A stretch of 64,000 nt of DNA from Actinomycetes bacterium (GCA_029777095.1 JAKOTS010000032.1:1-64000); one strand, 5' to 3'; shown: positions 18,705 to 26,979, numbered from the stretch's first letter. Notes: a model not told the origin generated them from the sequence alone. Translations and numbers: made by a program.

Positions 18705-18799
18705 GACTGTCCTTCGGTCGAGCAAGCTACCTGTCCTGATCCCGATCCTAGCCGCGGCATCCATGAGGCGTCAGCGGGTTGCAGTTGAGCGCGCTCTCG

Positions 18800-18814
18800 T
18801 AGGATTGCCGCATG
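18800..18814 (+). promoter_or_regulatory. Leaderless promoter of proC
   Basis: TAGGAT (18800-18805), six nucleotides, ATG at 18812. Confidence 0.6.
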
Positions 18815-19663
18815 AACGCTCAGGTCGCATCGCCACTTCCGTCCATCGCCATTCTCGGAGCGGGGTCGATGGGCGGCGCGATTTTGCAGGGCCTGGCCGC
18901 GTCAGGGCTCGCGACGGCGGGCCTCGCCGCAACCAACCGCACGGGTGCAAAGGCCGCCGAGCTGGCCGGCCTCGCCGGTGTGACGAGCATCGCGCTCGAG
19001 ACGTCACCAACGGGCAATGTGGATGCCGCAGCCGCCGCAGAAATCGTGCTCATCGGCGTCAAGCCAGCCATGGTGCCCGACCTGCTGCGCGAGCTCGCGC
19101 CGTCGCTGCGGCCCGGGACCATCGTGGTCAGCCTCGCGGCGGGCGTCACGATCGCAACGTACGAGGCGATCGTGGGCCGCGACGTCGCGGTGGTGCGCTC
19201 GATGCCGAACACGCCCGCGGTGGTGGGCAAAGCGGTCACGGGCATCGCCGCCGGCACGCACGCGACTGCCGCCGACATGGCCGTCGTGCGGCGCCTCTTC
19301 GAGACCGTGGGTGACGTCATCGAGATCGACGAATCGCAGATCGATGCGCTGAGCACGATCTCGGGGTCGGGGCCGGCCTATGTGTTCTTGCTCATCGAGG
19401 CGTTCACGCAGGCCGCGCTCAACAAGGGCTTCACGCTCGCGCAGGCACGGTTGATGTCCGAGGGCACCTTCATCGGGGCCGCGGCGCTCCTTGCGGCGAG
19501 CGACGAAGAGCCGGCAGAACTGCGACGACGTGTCACGAGCCCGAAGGGCACGACCGAGCGCGCCATCGCCGTCCTCGCCGCGGCGGGGCTTGACGCGACA
19601 TTTGACGAGGCGACGGATGCCGCACTTGCACGTGCCCGCGAACTCGCTGCCGGCGCATCCTGA
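18812..19663 (+). CDS. proC: Pyrroline-5-carboxylate reductase
   Basis: The enzyme reduces 1-pyrroline-5-carboxylate to proline with NAD(P)H, the last step of proline synthesis. The 283-residue protein starts with the Rossmann motif IAILGAGSMGGAILQGL. It carries the C-terminal signature STISGSGPAYVFLLIEAF, which lies at the active site and dimer interface, and VTSPKGTTERAI. Length is normal. It is monocistronic and convergent with the TrkA-like gene. Confidence 0.96.
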   Translation: MNAQVASPLPSIAILGAGSMGGAILQGLAASGLATAGLAATNRTGAKAAELAGLAGVTSIALETSPTGNVDAAAAAEIVLIGVKPAMVPDLLRELAPSLRPGTIVVSLAAGVTIATYEAIVGRDVAVVRSMPNTPAVVGKAVTGIAAGTHATAADMAVVRRLFETVGDVIEIDESQIDALSTISGSGPAYVFLLIEAFTQAALNKGFTLAQARLMSEGTFIGAAALLAASDEEPAELRRRVTSPKGTTERAIAVLAAAGLDATFDEATDAALARARELAAGAS

Positions 19664-19726
19664 ACGTGACGAAACTGGGCGCGACGAAACCTGGCGTGCG
19701 TCAGCGTTGAGAAACGCGCAGGTTGG

Positions 19727-20398
19727 CTAGCGGTCGAGGGCCGCGAAGCGTTCGACGTCGAGGTTGGTGCCCGAGACGATGATCAGGTCGTGGTTCGAGA
19801 TGACCGTGTTGGCTTCCGCGTGGCGGAACTCCTTGCCGGGCGATTTCACGCCGACGACCGTGATCTTGTACTTCGAGCGCACGCGCGACTCGTGCAGGCC
19901 CACGCCACGGATGAACTTCGGCGGGTACATCTTTGCCAGCACGAAGTCGTCGTCGAACCGGATGAAGTCGAGCATGCGGCCCGAGACGAGGTGGGCGACG
20001 CGCTCGCCGGCTTCGCGTTCGGGGTAGATCACGTGGTGCGCGCCGACGCGCGAGAGGATCTTGCCGTGCGCCTGCGAAACCGCCTTCGCCCAGATCTGCG
20101 GCACCTGCATGTCGACCAGGTTCGCAGTGATCAGCACGGATGCCTCGATGAGCGAGCCGACCGCGACGACCGCGACCGAGAAGTCTTGGGCACCGATCTG
20201 CTTCAGCGCCTCGAGGTTGCGCGCATCGGCCTGGACCGTGTGCGTGACGCGCTCCGACCACTTCTGCACGAGTTCGTGGCTCTCGTCGATCGCCAGCACC
20301 TCGCGCCCGAGACGGTCGAGCTCTCCTGCGCAGGCGGCGCCGAATCGGCCCAACCCTACGACGAGGACGGGGGCATCATTTCTGATTCGGTCAACCAA
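19727..20398 (-). CDS. Potassium channel regulatory subunit, KtrA/TrkA family
   Basis: A 223-residue cytoplasmic regulator with an RCK_N Rossmann domain (VLVVGLGRFGAACAGEL, then acidic IDE) and a C-terminal RCK_C domain. KtrA rings gate the KtrB channel in response to nucleotides. The start is a TTG at 20396-20398 that overlaps the end of the upstream channel gene by 8 nt; the nearby ATG codons are out of frame. The overlap predicts coupled synthesis of channel and gate. Confidence 0.9.
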   Translation of the reverse strand: MVDRIRNDAPVLVVGLGRFGAACAGELDRLGREVLAIDESHELVQKWSERVTHTVQADARNLEALKQIGAQDFSVAVVAVGSLIEASVLITANLVDMQVPQIWAKAVSQAHGKILSRVGAHHVIYPEREAGERVAHLVSGRMLDFIRFDDDFVLAKMYPPKFIRGVGLHESRVRSKYKITVVGVKSPGKEFRHAEANTVISNHDLIIVSGTNLDVERFAALDR

Positions 20399-21833
20399 CG
20401 ATCGGCCTTTCGACGGGCAGCGCGTACAACTGCGAGCGGGATGTCGCAGCCACTGCCGCGGCGAGTGTCACTGTACCAATGCGGCCCATAAAGATAGTCA
20501 ACGCCATCACGTAGATCGCGGAATCTGGCAGGTTCGCGGTGACTCCCGTCGACAGCCCGACGGTGCCGAAGCCTGAAATAACGTCGAACAGCACGCGCCC
20601 GACCTGCTCGCCGGTGATCTGGGTGATGATGATCGTCGAGAGGGCCACGATCGTCGAGCCCCACGCCACAACGCTGAGGGCGACGCGCTGCACGTCGCGC
20701 GGGATGCGCCGGCCAAAGATCTGCACCGAGGTGCGGCCGCGGGCCTCCGACCAGGCGGCCAGGGCCAGCACGGCGAGCGTGGTGACCTTGATGCCACCGG
20801 CGGTCGATGCTGAACCACCGCCGACGAACATGAGCATCGAGCCCACCACCAGAGACGAACCATTGAGGTCGCCGATGTCAATGACCGAGAACCCGCCTGA
20901 CCGTGTCATCGCCGAGAGGAAGAATGCCTGGAAGGTCGTGTCGACCGCATCCATGCTGCCGAACGTCTTTGGGTTGCCGTACTCGAGGACCGCGAAGGCG
21001 ATGGCGCCCGCGAAGAACAGAATGACCGTCGTGATGAGCGTCAGCTTCGCGTGCAGCGACCACATGCGCACATGCCAGACGTGGCGCGCGAGGGTGTAGA
21101 TCACGGGGAAGCCGATGCTCCCGAGGAAGACGCCAACCATGAGCACGCTCAGCAGGAAGTAATCGTCGGCGAACGGTGTCAGCCCGCCCGCATTGGGGGT
21201 GAAGCCCGTGTTGGTGAAGGCCATTGCGGCGTAGAACGGGGCCTCCCAGATTGCCGCGACGAACGGCACCTTCGCGGCAAGCAGTGCCGGGAACAGGAGC
21301 ACGGCGATGATGCCCTCGATCAGGAGCGTCGACAGGGCGACCGTGCGAAGCAGCTGGCCGACCTCGCCGAGCCGCACCGTCTGCCCTTCGTTTACCGGTC
21401 CGCCGTGCGCGCGGAGCGGGTTTGAATCGCTCGCGGCGATGAGCTTTGCTCGCAATCCGAGGCGCTTCGAGATGACAAGGCCGAGGATCGAGGCGAGCGT
21501 GAGCACGCCCATTCCGCCGATGTTGACGCCGAGAAAGATCAAGAAGCGGCCGAACGGCGACCAGTGCGTCGCCATGTCGACCGTGCTCAGCCCGGTGACG
21601 CAGATGGTCGAGACCGCGGTGAAGAGTGCATCCGCAAACGCGGTCTGCTTGCCGTCGGCTGCCGCGGCCGGCAGCGAGAGCAGCGCGGTAAACAGCAAGA
21701 CCAGGGTCGAAAAGACGAGCAACGCGAACCGCGGCGGGGATGACGTGGTGAACGCCCGAAACGCCAGTGGAATGCGCCTAATGCCACGAAGGAGCGGCTG
21801 CTTCGCCTGCTTCGTTTTTGTGTTGCCCGACAT
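20391..21833 (-). CDS. TrkH/KtrB-family potassium uptake protein
   Basis: A 480-residue integral membrane protein with four pore-like repeats, each with a filter-type glycine. Examples are CVTGLSTVDMATHWSPFGR, YAAMAFTNTGFTPNAGGLTP, SAMTRSGGFSVIDIGDLNGS and FDVISGFGTVGLSTGVTANL. It forms the channel for potassium (or sodium/potassium) uptake, gated by the overlapping KtrA-like subunit. A strong AGGAGG site lies 4 nt before the ATG. The pair forms a two-gene operon. Confidence 0.92.
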   Translation of the reverse strand: MSGNTKTKQAKQPLLRGIRRIPLAFRAFTTSSPPRFALLVFSTLVLLFTALLSLPAAAADGKQTAFADALFTAVSTICVTGLSTVDMATHWSPFGRFLIFLGVNIGGMGVLTLASILGLVISKRLGLRAKLIAASDSNPLRAHGGPVNEGQTVRLGEVGQLLRTVALSTLLIEGIIAVLLFPALLAAKVPFVAAIWEAPFYAAMAFTNTGFTPNAGGLTPFADDYFLLSVLMVGVFLGSIGFPVIYTLARHVWHVRMWSLHAKLTLITTVILFFAGAIAFAVLEYGNPKTFGSMDAVDTTFQAFFLSAMTRSGGFSVIDIGDLNGSSLVVGSMLMFVGGGSASTAGGIKVTTLAVLALAAWSEARGRTSVQIFGRRIPRDVQRVALSVVAWGSTIVALSTIIITQITGEQVGRVLFDVISGFGTVGLSTGVTANLPDSAIYVMALTIFMGRIGTVTLAAAVAATSRSQLYALPVERPIVG

Positions 21834-21886
21834 CTCGCCTCCTCTCTGACCGTGACGTTGTCATGGTAGTCGTGCGCCCGCGCCAC

Positions 21887-21901
21887 TAACCTATGGGTAT
21901 G
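21887..21901 (+). promoter_or_regulatory. Leaderless promoter of the ArsR-type gene
   Basis: TAACCT (21887-21892), six nucleotides, ATG at 21899. This geometry favours the second of two in-frame ATGs (21893 and 21899). Confidence 0.55.
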
Positions 21902-22330
21902 GCGGACATTTTCGACGTGATCGCAGACGGCACCCGGCGAGACATTCTGCAGCTGCTGCTCGAGCGGTCCGGATCAGAACAAGACGATGGCATCAGCGTC
22001 TCGAACATTGTGCAGGCACTTGGCGCGAGCCAGCCGACGGTGTCGAAGCACCTGAAGGTGCTTCGCGATGCCGGTCTCGTGTCGGTACGCGAAGACGGGC
22101 AGCACCGATTTTATAGCCTCGAGTCCGAGCCTCTCGGCACCGTCGACGATTGGCTCGTGCCGTTTCTCATCGATGAGACCGACACCGCGATCCTCGCCGA
22201 CCCGTTTGCGGGAGATCTGGGCAGCGCCGCGCTCCCCGAGGGGGCGCAACACGCGGCAGAGGTGTTTGGTCGCACCGCGGCGCAGGCGAAGCGCGTCGTT
22301 GCGACCGCGATGAAGCGCCTCGGCGTCTAA
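21899..22330 (+). CDS. ArsR-type winged-helix transcriptional regulator
   Basis: A 143-residue protein with an ArsR/SmtB-type winged helix: FDVIADGTRRDILQLL, recognition helix ASQPTVSKHLKVLRDAGLV and wing REDGQHRFYSL. It has no metal-binding CxC motif, so it is probably not a metal sensor. The C-terminal 50 residues are Ala-rich and unassigned. It lies between the divergent potassium operon and the BldC-like gene. Its target is unknown. Confidence 0.85.
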   Translation: MADIFDVIADGTRRDILQLLLERSGSEQDDGISVSNIVQALGASQPTVSKHLKVLRDAGLVSVREDGQHRFYSLESEPLGTVDDWLVPFLIDETDTAILADPFAGDLGSAALPEGAQHAAEVFGRTAAQAKRVVATAMKRLGV

Positions 22331-22340
22331 CGCGAGTCGC

Positions 22341-22377
22341 GTAAACCCCACGAGTCACAGCAGTCACACGGGTTTAC
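22341..22377 (+). terminator. Candidate terminator or operator palindrome upstream of the BldC-like gene
   Basis: A perfect 8-bp inverted repeat GTAAACCC/GGGTTTAC (22341-22348 and 22370-22377) is followed by TTT. The loop contains AGTCACA twice. It could end the ArsR-type gene or bind a regulator of the gene at 22459. Confidence 0.35.
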
Positions 22378-22458
22378 TTTGCCGCACACCAGCCCCTAGA
22401 GTGAGCGTCAGATTTGTTGGGGATTCTTTGCTGCACATAAAAGGGTGGTTGCATCAAC

Positions 22459-22650
22459 ATGGCCGAACTGCCGGATGTGAAATTTTTGACAGTTGCCGAG
22501 GTCGCCGCGATTATGCGCGTGTCGAAGATGACGGTCTACCGTCTCGTGCACGCCGGCGAGCTTCCTGCCGTACGTTTTGGCCGGTCATACCGTGTTCCTG
22601 AGACCGCGGTAACGCACGCGTTGCAGCGCCCCGCGGCCGACGTCGGCTGA
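22459..22650 (+). CDS. BldC-like MerR-type helix-turn-helix protein
   Basis: A 63-residue protein that is essentially one excisionase/MerR-like winged helix: LTVAEVAAIMRVSKMTVYRL, then HAGELPAVRFGRSYRV. This size and sequence match the actinobacterial BldC family, a developmental and growth regulator in Streptomyces. It lies just upstream of the tiny bS22-like gene; I recall this as a common actinobacterial arrangement. No other domain is present. Confidence 0.88.
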   Translation: MAELPDVKFLTVAEVAAIMRVSKMTVYRLVHAGELPAVRFGRSYRVPETAVTHALQRPAADVG

Positions 22651-22713
22651 CAAAACCCGCGTTCGGGCGCAACGAAAGTGTGGACGTGTGACGTTCATGC
22701 TTCAGCCGTAGGG

Positions 22714-22719
22714 TAGACT
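22714..22719 (+). promoter_or_regulatory. Candidate -10 of the bS22-like gene
   Basis: TAGACT lies about 70 nt before the GTG at 22792. Unlike many genes here, this one would have a leader, with GAGG six nucleotides before the start. Confidence 0.45.
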
Positions 22720-22791
22720 TCCCGGAGGCATTTAGTTGTACGACCCGGATGCCAATTAGGTATCCATGCCCCGATCTTTGTGAGGTTTTCC

Positions 22792-22890
22792 GTGGGTTCA
22801 GTCATTAAGAAGCGCCGCAAGCGCATGGCGAAGAAGAAGCACCGCAAACTGCTTCGTAAGACTCGCCACCAGCGTCGCAACAAGAAGTAG
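22792..22890 (+). CDS. AURKAIP1/COX24-type small ribosomal protein (bS22-like)
   Basis: A 32-residue, extremely basic peptide (GSVIKKRRKRMAKKKHRKLL then RKTRHQRRNKK) starting at GTG 22792 and ending at TAG 22888-22890. The KKRR..MAKKKHRKLLRKTRHQRR pattern is that of the actinobacterial AURKAIP1/COX24-domain protein, found in the mycobacterial small ribosomal subunit as bS22. GAGG precedes the start by six nucleotides and a strong terminator follows. It is easily missed by gene callers because of its size. Confidence 0.88.
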   Translation: MGSVIKKRRKRMAKKKHRKLLRKTRHQRRNKK

Positions 22891-22917
22891 CGATCGCGCG
22901 AGCGGTTGTTCATCCAG

Positions 22918-22945
22918 ACGCCGGTCCTTCGGGGCCGGCGTTTTT
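22918..22945 (+). terminator. Rho-independent terminator after the bS22-like gene
   Basis: A 10-bp stem (ACGCCGGTCC with GGGCCGGCGT, one G-T pair) closes a TTCG loop and runs into five T residues. Confidence 0.92.
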
Positions 22946-23002
22946 GGTGTCTCCATGCAGACGCGTGCCAGACTTGAACGAGTCGTGAGAGAGAGAAGCG
23001 TC

Positions 23003-23311
23003 ATGCAAGCAATCACCGAGGCCAACGTTGAGCACGTACACAACGCGAAAGACGCCGTGATCATCGACGTGCGCGAAGTCTTCGAGTTCGAAGCGGGCCA
23101 CGCGGTCGGCGCGGTGAACATCCCGCTCGGTGAGCTCGGCGGTCGCCTCGATGAGCTTCCGCAAAACGGCGAGCAGTTCTTCGTGATCTGCCAGAGCGGT
23201 GGGCGTTCAGGCCGCGCCGTCGTGGCGCTGCGGGCGCGCGAGTACGACGCCGTCAATGTGGCGGGCGGTACCGCCGACTGGATCGACGCCGAGTACGAGA
23301 TTGCCCGCTAG
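23003..23311 (+). CDS. Rhodanese-like sulfurtransferase
   Basis: A 102-residue single-domain rhodanese. The active-site loop is ICQSGGRSGRA with Cys63, and IDVREVFEFEAGHAVGAVNI is the standard structural segment. Such proteins carry persulfide sulfur in the cytoplasm; the acceptor is unknown. GAGAGAAG precedes the ATG at 23003. The glutaredoxin-like gene follows after 3 nt, suggesting an operon of thiol proteins. Confidence 0.9.
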   Translation: MQAITEANVEHVHNAKDAVIIDVREVFEFEAGHAVGAVNIPLGELGGRLDELPQNGEQFFVICQSGGRSGRAVVALRAREYDAVNVAGGTADWIDAEYEIAR

Positions 23312-23314
23312 CCG

Positions 23315-23587
23315 ATGACCACGATCACCCTCATTGGCAAGCCCGGCTGCCACCTGTGCGATGTTGCTCGCGAAGTGACCGAACGCGTGCTCGCCGAGCT
23401 GCCCGAAGCGGTGGCCGAGCGCGTCGAGGTGCGCGAGGCATCCATCGACGACGACCCCGCACTGTTTGACCTGTGGTGGGAGAAGATCCCCGTCGTGCTG
23501 ATCGACAACCAGCTTCACGCGCACTGGCGCCTGAACCCCGAACGCCTGCGAGATGCGCTCACCGGCGCGCACGCCGAACACTCCTGA
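23315..23587 (+). CDS. Glutaredoxin-like protein (DUF836 type)
   Basis: A 90-residue thioredoxin-fold protein with the redox motif GCHLC (CxxC) near the N-terminus and the cis-proline in KIPVVLID. This matches the small DUF836/glutaredoxin-like family. It probably reduces or isomerises disulfides in the cytoplasm. It lies between the rhodanese and Dabb genes in a tight plus-strand row. Confidence 0.87.
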   Translation: MTTITLIGKPGCHLCDVAREVTERVLAELPEAVAERVEVREASIDDDPALFDLWWEKIPVVLIDNQLHAHWRLNPERLRDALTGAHAEHS

Positions 23588-23595
23588 GGAGACCC

Positions 23596-23895
23596 ATGAT
23601 TCGTCACATTGTGCTGTGGAAGCTTCGCGCTGAAGACGCGGCCACCCGCGCCGAACAGGCCGAAACGGTGTCGGCAAAGCTGATGGCGCTGAAGGGCGTT
23701 GTTCCCGAGATCCTCGACATCACGGTCGCGCCGAACGCGGCATACGCCGGCCAGAACTGGGACGTGGCGCTCATCGCCGACTTCGACGACCTCGCGGCGC
23801 TTGAACGCTACGTCGTGAACCCGCGCCATGAAGAGGCGGCGGTGTACGTGCGGAGCGTTGCCAGCGACCGCGTGGCCGTCGACCTCAAGCTGTAA
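23596..23895 (+). CDS. Dabb-family stress-responsive alpha/beta-barrel protein
   Basis: A 99-residue dimeric alpha/beta-barrel protein: MIRHIVLWKLR, ILDITVAPNA, NWDVALIADFDDLAALERYV, YVRSVASDRVAVDL. The fold is that of stress-responsive A/B barrel proteins and related small enzymes. Catalytic function is not evident. GGAGA precedes the ATG at 23596. Its 3' end overlaps the convergent phosphatase gene by 11 bp. Confidence 0.87.
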   Translation: MIRHIVLWKLRAEDAATRAEQAETVSAKLMALKGVVPEILDITVAPNAAYAGQNWDVALIADFDDLAALERYVVNPRHEEAAVYVRSVASDRVAVDLKL

Positions 23896-24745
23896 GGCGT
23901 GCCCGGAGCGCGGCCAGCTGCGCGTCTGTGAGGCCACCTGACTGCAGGTAGGCGGCGCAGCTCCCGTGGTTCTTGTCGACCCACGCGAGTGCCTGCTCCA
24001 TGGCTGCGGCCGGGGTGCCCGTCACGAGCTCGACAAGGGCGGGCGATTCTGGCGCGCCCATCTTCTTCATCATGGCAAGCATGCCATCGGCCCACGGCCC
24101 GGCCAGGTTGGCGGCGGAGCTTGCGTAGTCGGCCACGACGGCCGCGCGCTCGACCCCGACGGCCTCGAGAATGAGTGCGGCGCTGACGCCGGTGCGGTCT
24201 TTGCCCGCGGTGCAGTGAATGAGCACGGCGGTCGGTGCGTCGTCGGTGGATGCCGCAACCAGGCGGGCAACCTCGGCGAACGCTGCCGCGCCCCCGCCGA
24301 GCATCGACACGTACATGTCACCGAGTGACGGAATCTGCGCGAGCACCTGTTCCATCATCTTTTTGGTCGCAGCGGGGTCGGTAACGGCAGCGTCGGGTGC
24401 GGCGCCAGAGCCCGCCGCAGCGCCTGGAGGGGCTGCGAACGCCGCCTGTGCGGCGCCGGCAAGGGCGCCCTGCATCACCGAGAGGTTGACGACTTGAAAC
24501 GGCCGGCTCGTGGGCAGCACGTCGGGCGCGGCTTCGCGCTCCGCGTCCATACGGAAGTCGACCACAACACCGATCGGGCTGGCGGCAAGCTGCGCCTCGC
24601 CCTCCGCGGTGAGCGTGTTGAGGGCTTCGGAGCGGAAGAACACGCCGGGCCGAGTCGTCCCGCCATCACTGAGCGGAAGCCCGCCGAGGTCGCGGAAGTT
24701 GTGGGTGCCGTCGAGGGTCGTGGTGGTGATGGGAAGCGAGGTCAT
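23885..24745 (-). CDS. Tyrosine-protein phosphatase (PtpB-like)
   Basis: A 286-residue phosphatase with the P-loop HCTAGKDRTGVSAA (nucleophile Cys178, Arg184) and the N-terminal NFRDLGGLPLSDGG motif. This combination defines the bacterial PtpB-like tyrosine/phosphoinositide phosphatases. An Ala/Pro-rich insert at about residues 93-128 forms a lid-like extension. No signal peptide is seen, so it is cytosolic unless secreted by another route. The natural substrate is unknown. Confidence 0.9.
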   Translation of the reverse strand: MTSLPITTTTLDGTHNFRDLGGLPLSDGGTTRPGVFFRSEALNTLTAEGEAQLAASPIGVVVDFRMDAEREAAPDVLPTSRPFQVVNLSVMQGALAGAAQAAFAAPPGAAAGSGAAPDAAVTDPAATKKMMEQVLAQIPSLGDMYVSMLGGGAAAFAEVARLVAASTDDAPTAVLIHCTAGKDRTGVSAALILEAVGVERAAVVADYASSAANLAGPWADGMLAMMKKMGAPESPALVELVTGTPAAAMEQALAWVDKNHGSCAAYLQSGGLTDAQLAALRARLTA

Positions 24746-24758
24746 GGCCGTCAGCATA
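24743..24758 (-). promoter_or_regulatory. Leaderless promoter of the phosphatase gene
   Basis: On the minus strand, TATGCT (24753-24758), seven nucleotides, ATG at 24745. Confidence 0.5.
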
Positions 24759-24915
24759 GGGCCGATGCCAGACGCCGTGCCGACATTGCGGGGGACACCG
24801 TGCAAACATCGCGCGCCAGATCACCCGCAGCATCACCCAGCGAGCTACCCGGCCGCACATGGGTGCGCGACCGGGCGAAACCGGCCACGCACCGGCGCGA
24901 CCGCGACCGCGACGG

Positions 24916-26262
24916 CTACGGCTCGAGGCGTGTCGGACCGCGGAACAGGTAGGTGACCTCGCGGATCGACGACTCGCCAAGCAACAGCATCAGCAAGCGG
25001 GCGAGGCCCATGCCGAAGCCACCGTGCGGCGGCACGCCGTAACGGAAGAAGTCGAAGTAGAACTCGAGGTGCTCGGGGTCGAGCCCTTTCTCCTTCGCCT
25101 GTTCGATCAGCACGTCGACACGGTGCTCGCGCTGCGCGCCCGTCGTAATCTCGACGCCCTTGTATAGCAGGTCGTAGCTCTTGGTGAGCCCGGTCTCTTC
25201 GTCGCGCATGTGGTAAAAAGCCCGAATGTGCGCCGGGTAGTCGGTGATGTACACGAAGTCGTGGCCGAAGGCCTCTTTCACGTGCGCAGAAATCTGGCGT
25301 TCGCCCTCGGGGTCGAGGTCGCCGTCGGTGCGCAGAATTTCGTGCCCACGTGCGGCCACGATGTCGAGTGCCTCGGCAAGCGGGATGCGCGGGAACGGAA
25401 GCGTGGGAACCTCGACAACGAGGCCGAACAGGCGCTCGATGTCGTCGCCGTGCTTCTCCTTGACGGCGGCGATCGCGAAGGCGAGGAGCTCCTCCTGCAT
25501 GCGAGCGACGTCTTCGTGCGAGTCGATCCATGAAATCTCGGCGTCGATCGAGGTGAACTCGGTTGCGTGGCGCGAGGTGAACGACGGGTCGGCGCGGTAC
25601 ACGTCGCCGATCTCAAAGATCTTGCCGAAGCCGGCCGACTGCGCCATCTGCTTGAAGAACTGGGGGCTCTGCGCGAGGTACGCGGTGGTCTCGAAGTATT
25701 CGAGGGCGAACAGCTCGGCGTTCGACTCCGAGGCGCTGGCCATGAGCTTGGGCGAGTGCACCTCGATGTAGTCGCGCTCGATCCAGTAGGTGCGCATCGC
25801 GTGCTCAAGCGTGGTCTGCACACGGAAGATGAGGTTGTTGCGCTCCTGACGGAGGTCGAGGAAGCGCCAGTCCATGCGCTTGTCGAGGCCCGAATCGGCG
25901 GCGATCGGGTTCTCGGGCAGCGCGGGGGCTGCGACATCCAGCGTGTGGATCTTGATCTCGACGCCACCCATCTTGACGCGCTCGTCGTGCTTGAGCTCGC
26001 CGTGGACCGTCAAGAAGGTGCCCTGCGAAAGGTGCGAGATCATTTCGGTAAGTGCAAGCGCTGCGGATGCCTCGGCCGTGGGCTCTTCGCCCTCCGGGAG
26101 TGCGCGCGTGGCGGGGTTGACGAGCTGCACGGCCCCGGATTCATCGCGCAGGACGATGAACTGCACCTTCTTCTGATCGCGGACCGTCTCAACCCAACCC
26201 GACACCGAAACGGTGCCGTCGGGACGACCAAGAAGCTGCTTCACCAATACGCGTTCGTTCAC
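24916..26262 (-). CDS. aspS: Aspartyl-tRNA synthetase, archaeal-type (possibly non-discriminating)
   Basis: Charges tRNA-Asp with aspartate, and perhaps tRNA-Asn if non-discriminating. The protein has 448 residues: an N-terminal OB-fold anticodon domain (VSVSGWVETVRDQKKVQFIV) and a class II catalytic core with motif 2 FEIGDVYRAD and motif 3 GGFGMGLARLLMLLLGE. The usual bacterial AspRS is near 590 residues and has a GAD insertion domain. That domain is absent here, which marks the archaeal/eukaryal type. With that type, aspartate on tRNA-Asn would be amidated by GatCAB, which is not in the window. Start is GTG at a leaderless promoter. Confidence 0.93.
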   Translation of the reverse strand: MNERVLVKQLLGRPDGTVSVSGWVETVRDQKKVQFIVLRDESGAVQLVNPATRALPEGEEPTAEASAALALTEMISHLSQGTFLTVHGELKHDERVKMGGVEIKIHTLDVAAPALPENPIAADSGLDKRMDWRFLDLRQERNNLIFRVQTTLEHAMRTYWIERDYIEVHSPKLMASASESNAELFALEYFETTAYLAQSPQFFKQMAQSAGFGKIFEIGDVYRADPSFTSRHATEFTSIDAEISWIDSHEDVARMQEELLAFAIAAVKEKHGDDIERLFGLVVEVPTLPFPRIPLAEALDIVAARGHEILRTDGDLDPEGERQISAHVKEAFGHDFVYITDYPAHIRAFYHMRDEETGLTKSYDLLYKGVEITTGAQREHRVDVLIEQAKEKGLDPEHLEFYFDFFRYGVPPHGGFGMGLARLLMLLLGESSIREVTYLFRGPTRLEP

Positions 26263-26274
26263 GCGCCTAGTCTA
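26260..26274 (-). promoter_or_regulatory. Leaderless promoter of aspS
   Basis: On the minus strand, TAGACT (26269-26274), six nucleotides, GTG at 26262. Confidence 0.6.
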
Positions 26275-26341
26275 CGGTCGCGCAGCGGTTCTCCCCATTC
26301 GAGTGGGTGCGAGAAATCCGCGCAAACACCCCGGCGTCGCA

Positions 26342-26356
26342 TACTCTGTGCATATG
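26342..26356 (+). promoter_or_regulatory. Leaderless promoter of the membrane protein gene at 26354
   Basis: TACTCT (26342-26347), six nucleotides, ATG at 26354. Confidence 0.55.
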
Positions 26357-26863
26357 ACCGACTCGGCGACAGAGCCGGAAGGGGCGGACCGCTTCATCGA
26401 AGCGGGGCGTGTTTCGTCCGTAGAGATCCCCAGTAGCGTGCCCCCGCACGCAAACCGTGACAACGCGGACATCGACTCGGGTGTGCCGGCAGAAGCGTCG
26501 GAATCGTCGGTGACGCGGCGGGTCCGGCCCGGCTGGGACGTGCCGATAGCCATCGTTGGCCTCGTACTGCTGGCTGCCGCCACGGCGGTCGGGGCGACCC
26601 TCGGCACCTTTCTCGGCTGGGCGGGGGTGAGCTGCGGCACCGACGGTGGATGCAACAGCGGCCTCATCATGGCCGGCATGTTCCTGGCCACGCTCGGGGT
26701 GATCATCACCGCGATCGTGTTCCTCGTCATCACCATCGCGCGCATTACGGTCAGGCGCATGGCCTGGTGGGCACCCCTGGCCGGGATCGGCGCAATCGTG
26801 TTGCTCTTCGTGCTCGGTCTCGTGCTCGCGAGTATCGGAAGCGTGAGCGGGACCGTCATCTAA
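26354..26863 (+). CDS. Hypothetical membrane protein
   Basis: A 169-residue protein with an acidic cytoplasmic N-terminus of about 60 residues and three hydrophobic segments: VPIAIVGLVLLAAATAVGAT, GLIMAGMFLATLGVIITAIV and IGAIVLLFVLGLVLASIGSV. Two cysteines (CGTDGGC) between the first two segments may form an extracytoplasmic disulfide. I do not recognise the family. The start is set by the leaderless promoter; the frame extends further upstream, into the aspS promoter, and is rejected there. Confidence 0.7.
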   Translation: MTDSATEPEGADRFIEAGRVSSVEIPSSVPPHANRDNADIDSGVPAEASESSVTRRVRPGWDVPIAIVGLVLLAAATAVGATLGTFLGWAGVSCGTDGGCNSGLIMAGMFLATLGVIITAIVFLVITIARITVRRMAWWAPLAGIGAIVLLFVLGLVLASIGSVSGTVI

Positions 26864-26979
26864 CCGGACGCCTCGGTCGTCGCGCGACGCGGGGCGGCGG
26901 CATCCTGAACCGAAGTCGGCGGATCGCGAACGGCTTCGCTCCCAGCCAGCCCTCAGGATGCACCCAGGATCGGCCGACG

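Noticed and set aside
22766..22783. Short upstream frame MPRSL before the bS22-like gene
   Set aside because: No ribosome binding site at proper distance; five codons are expected by chance.
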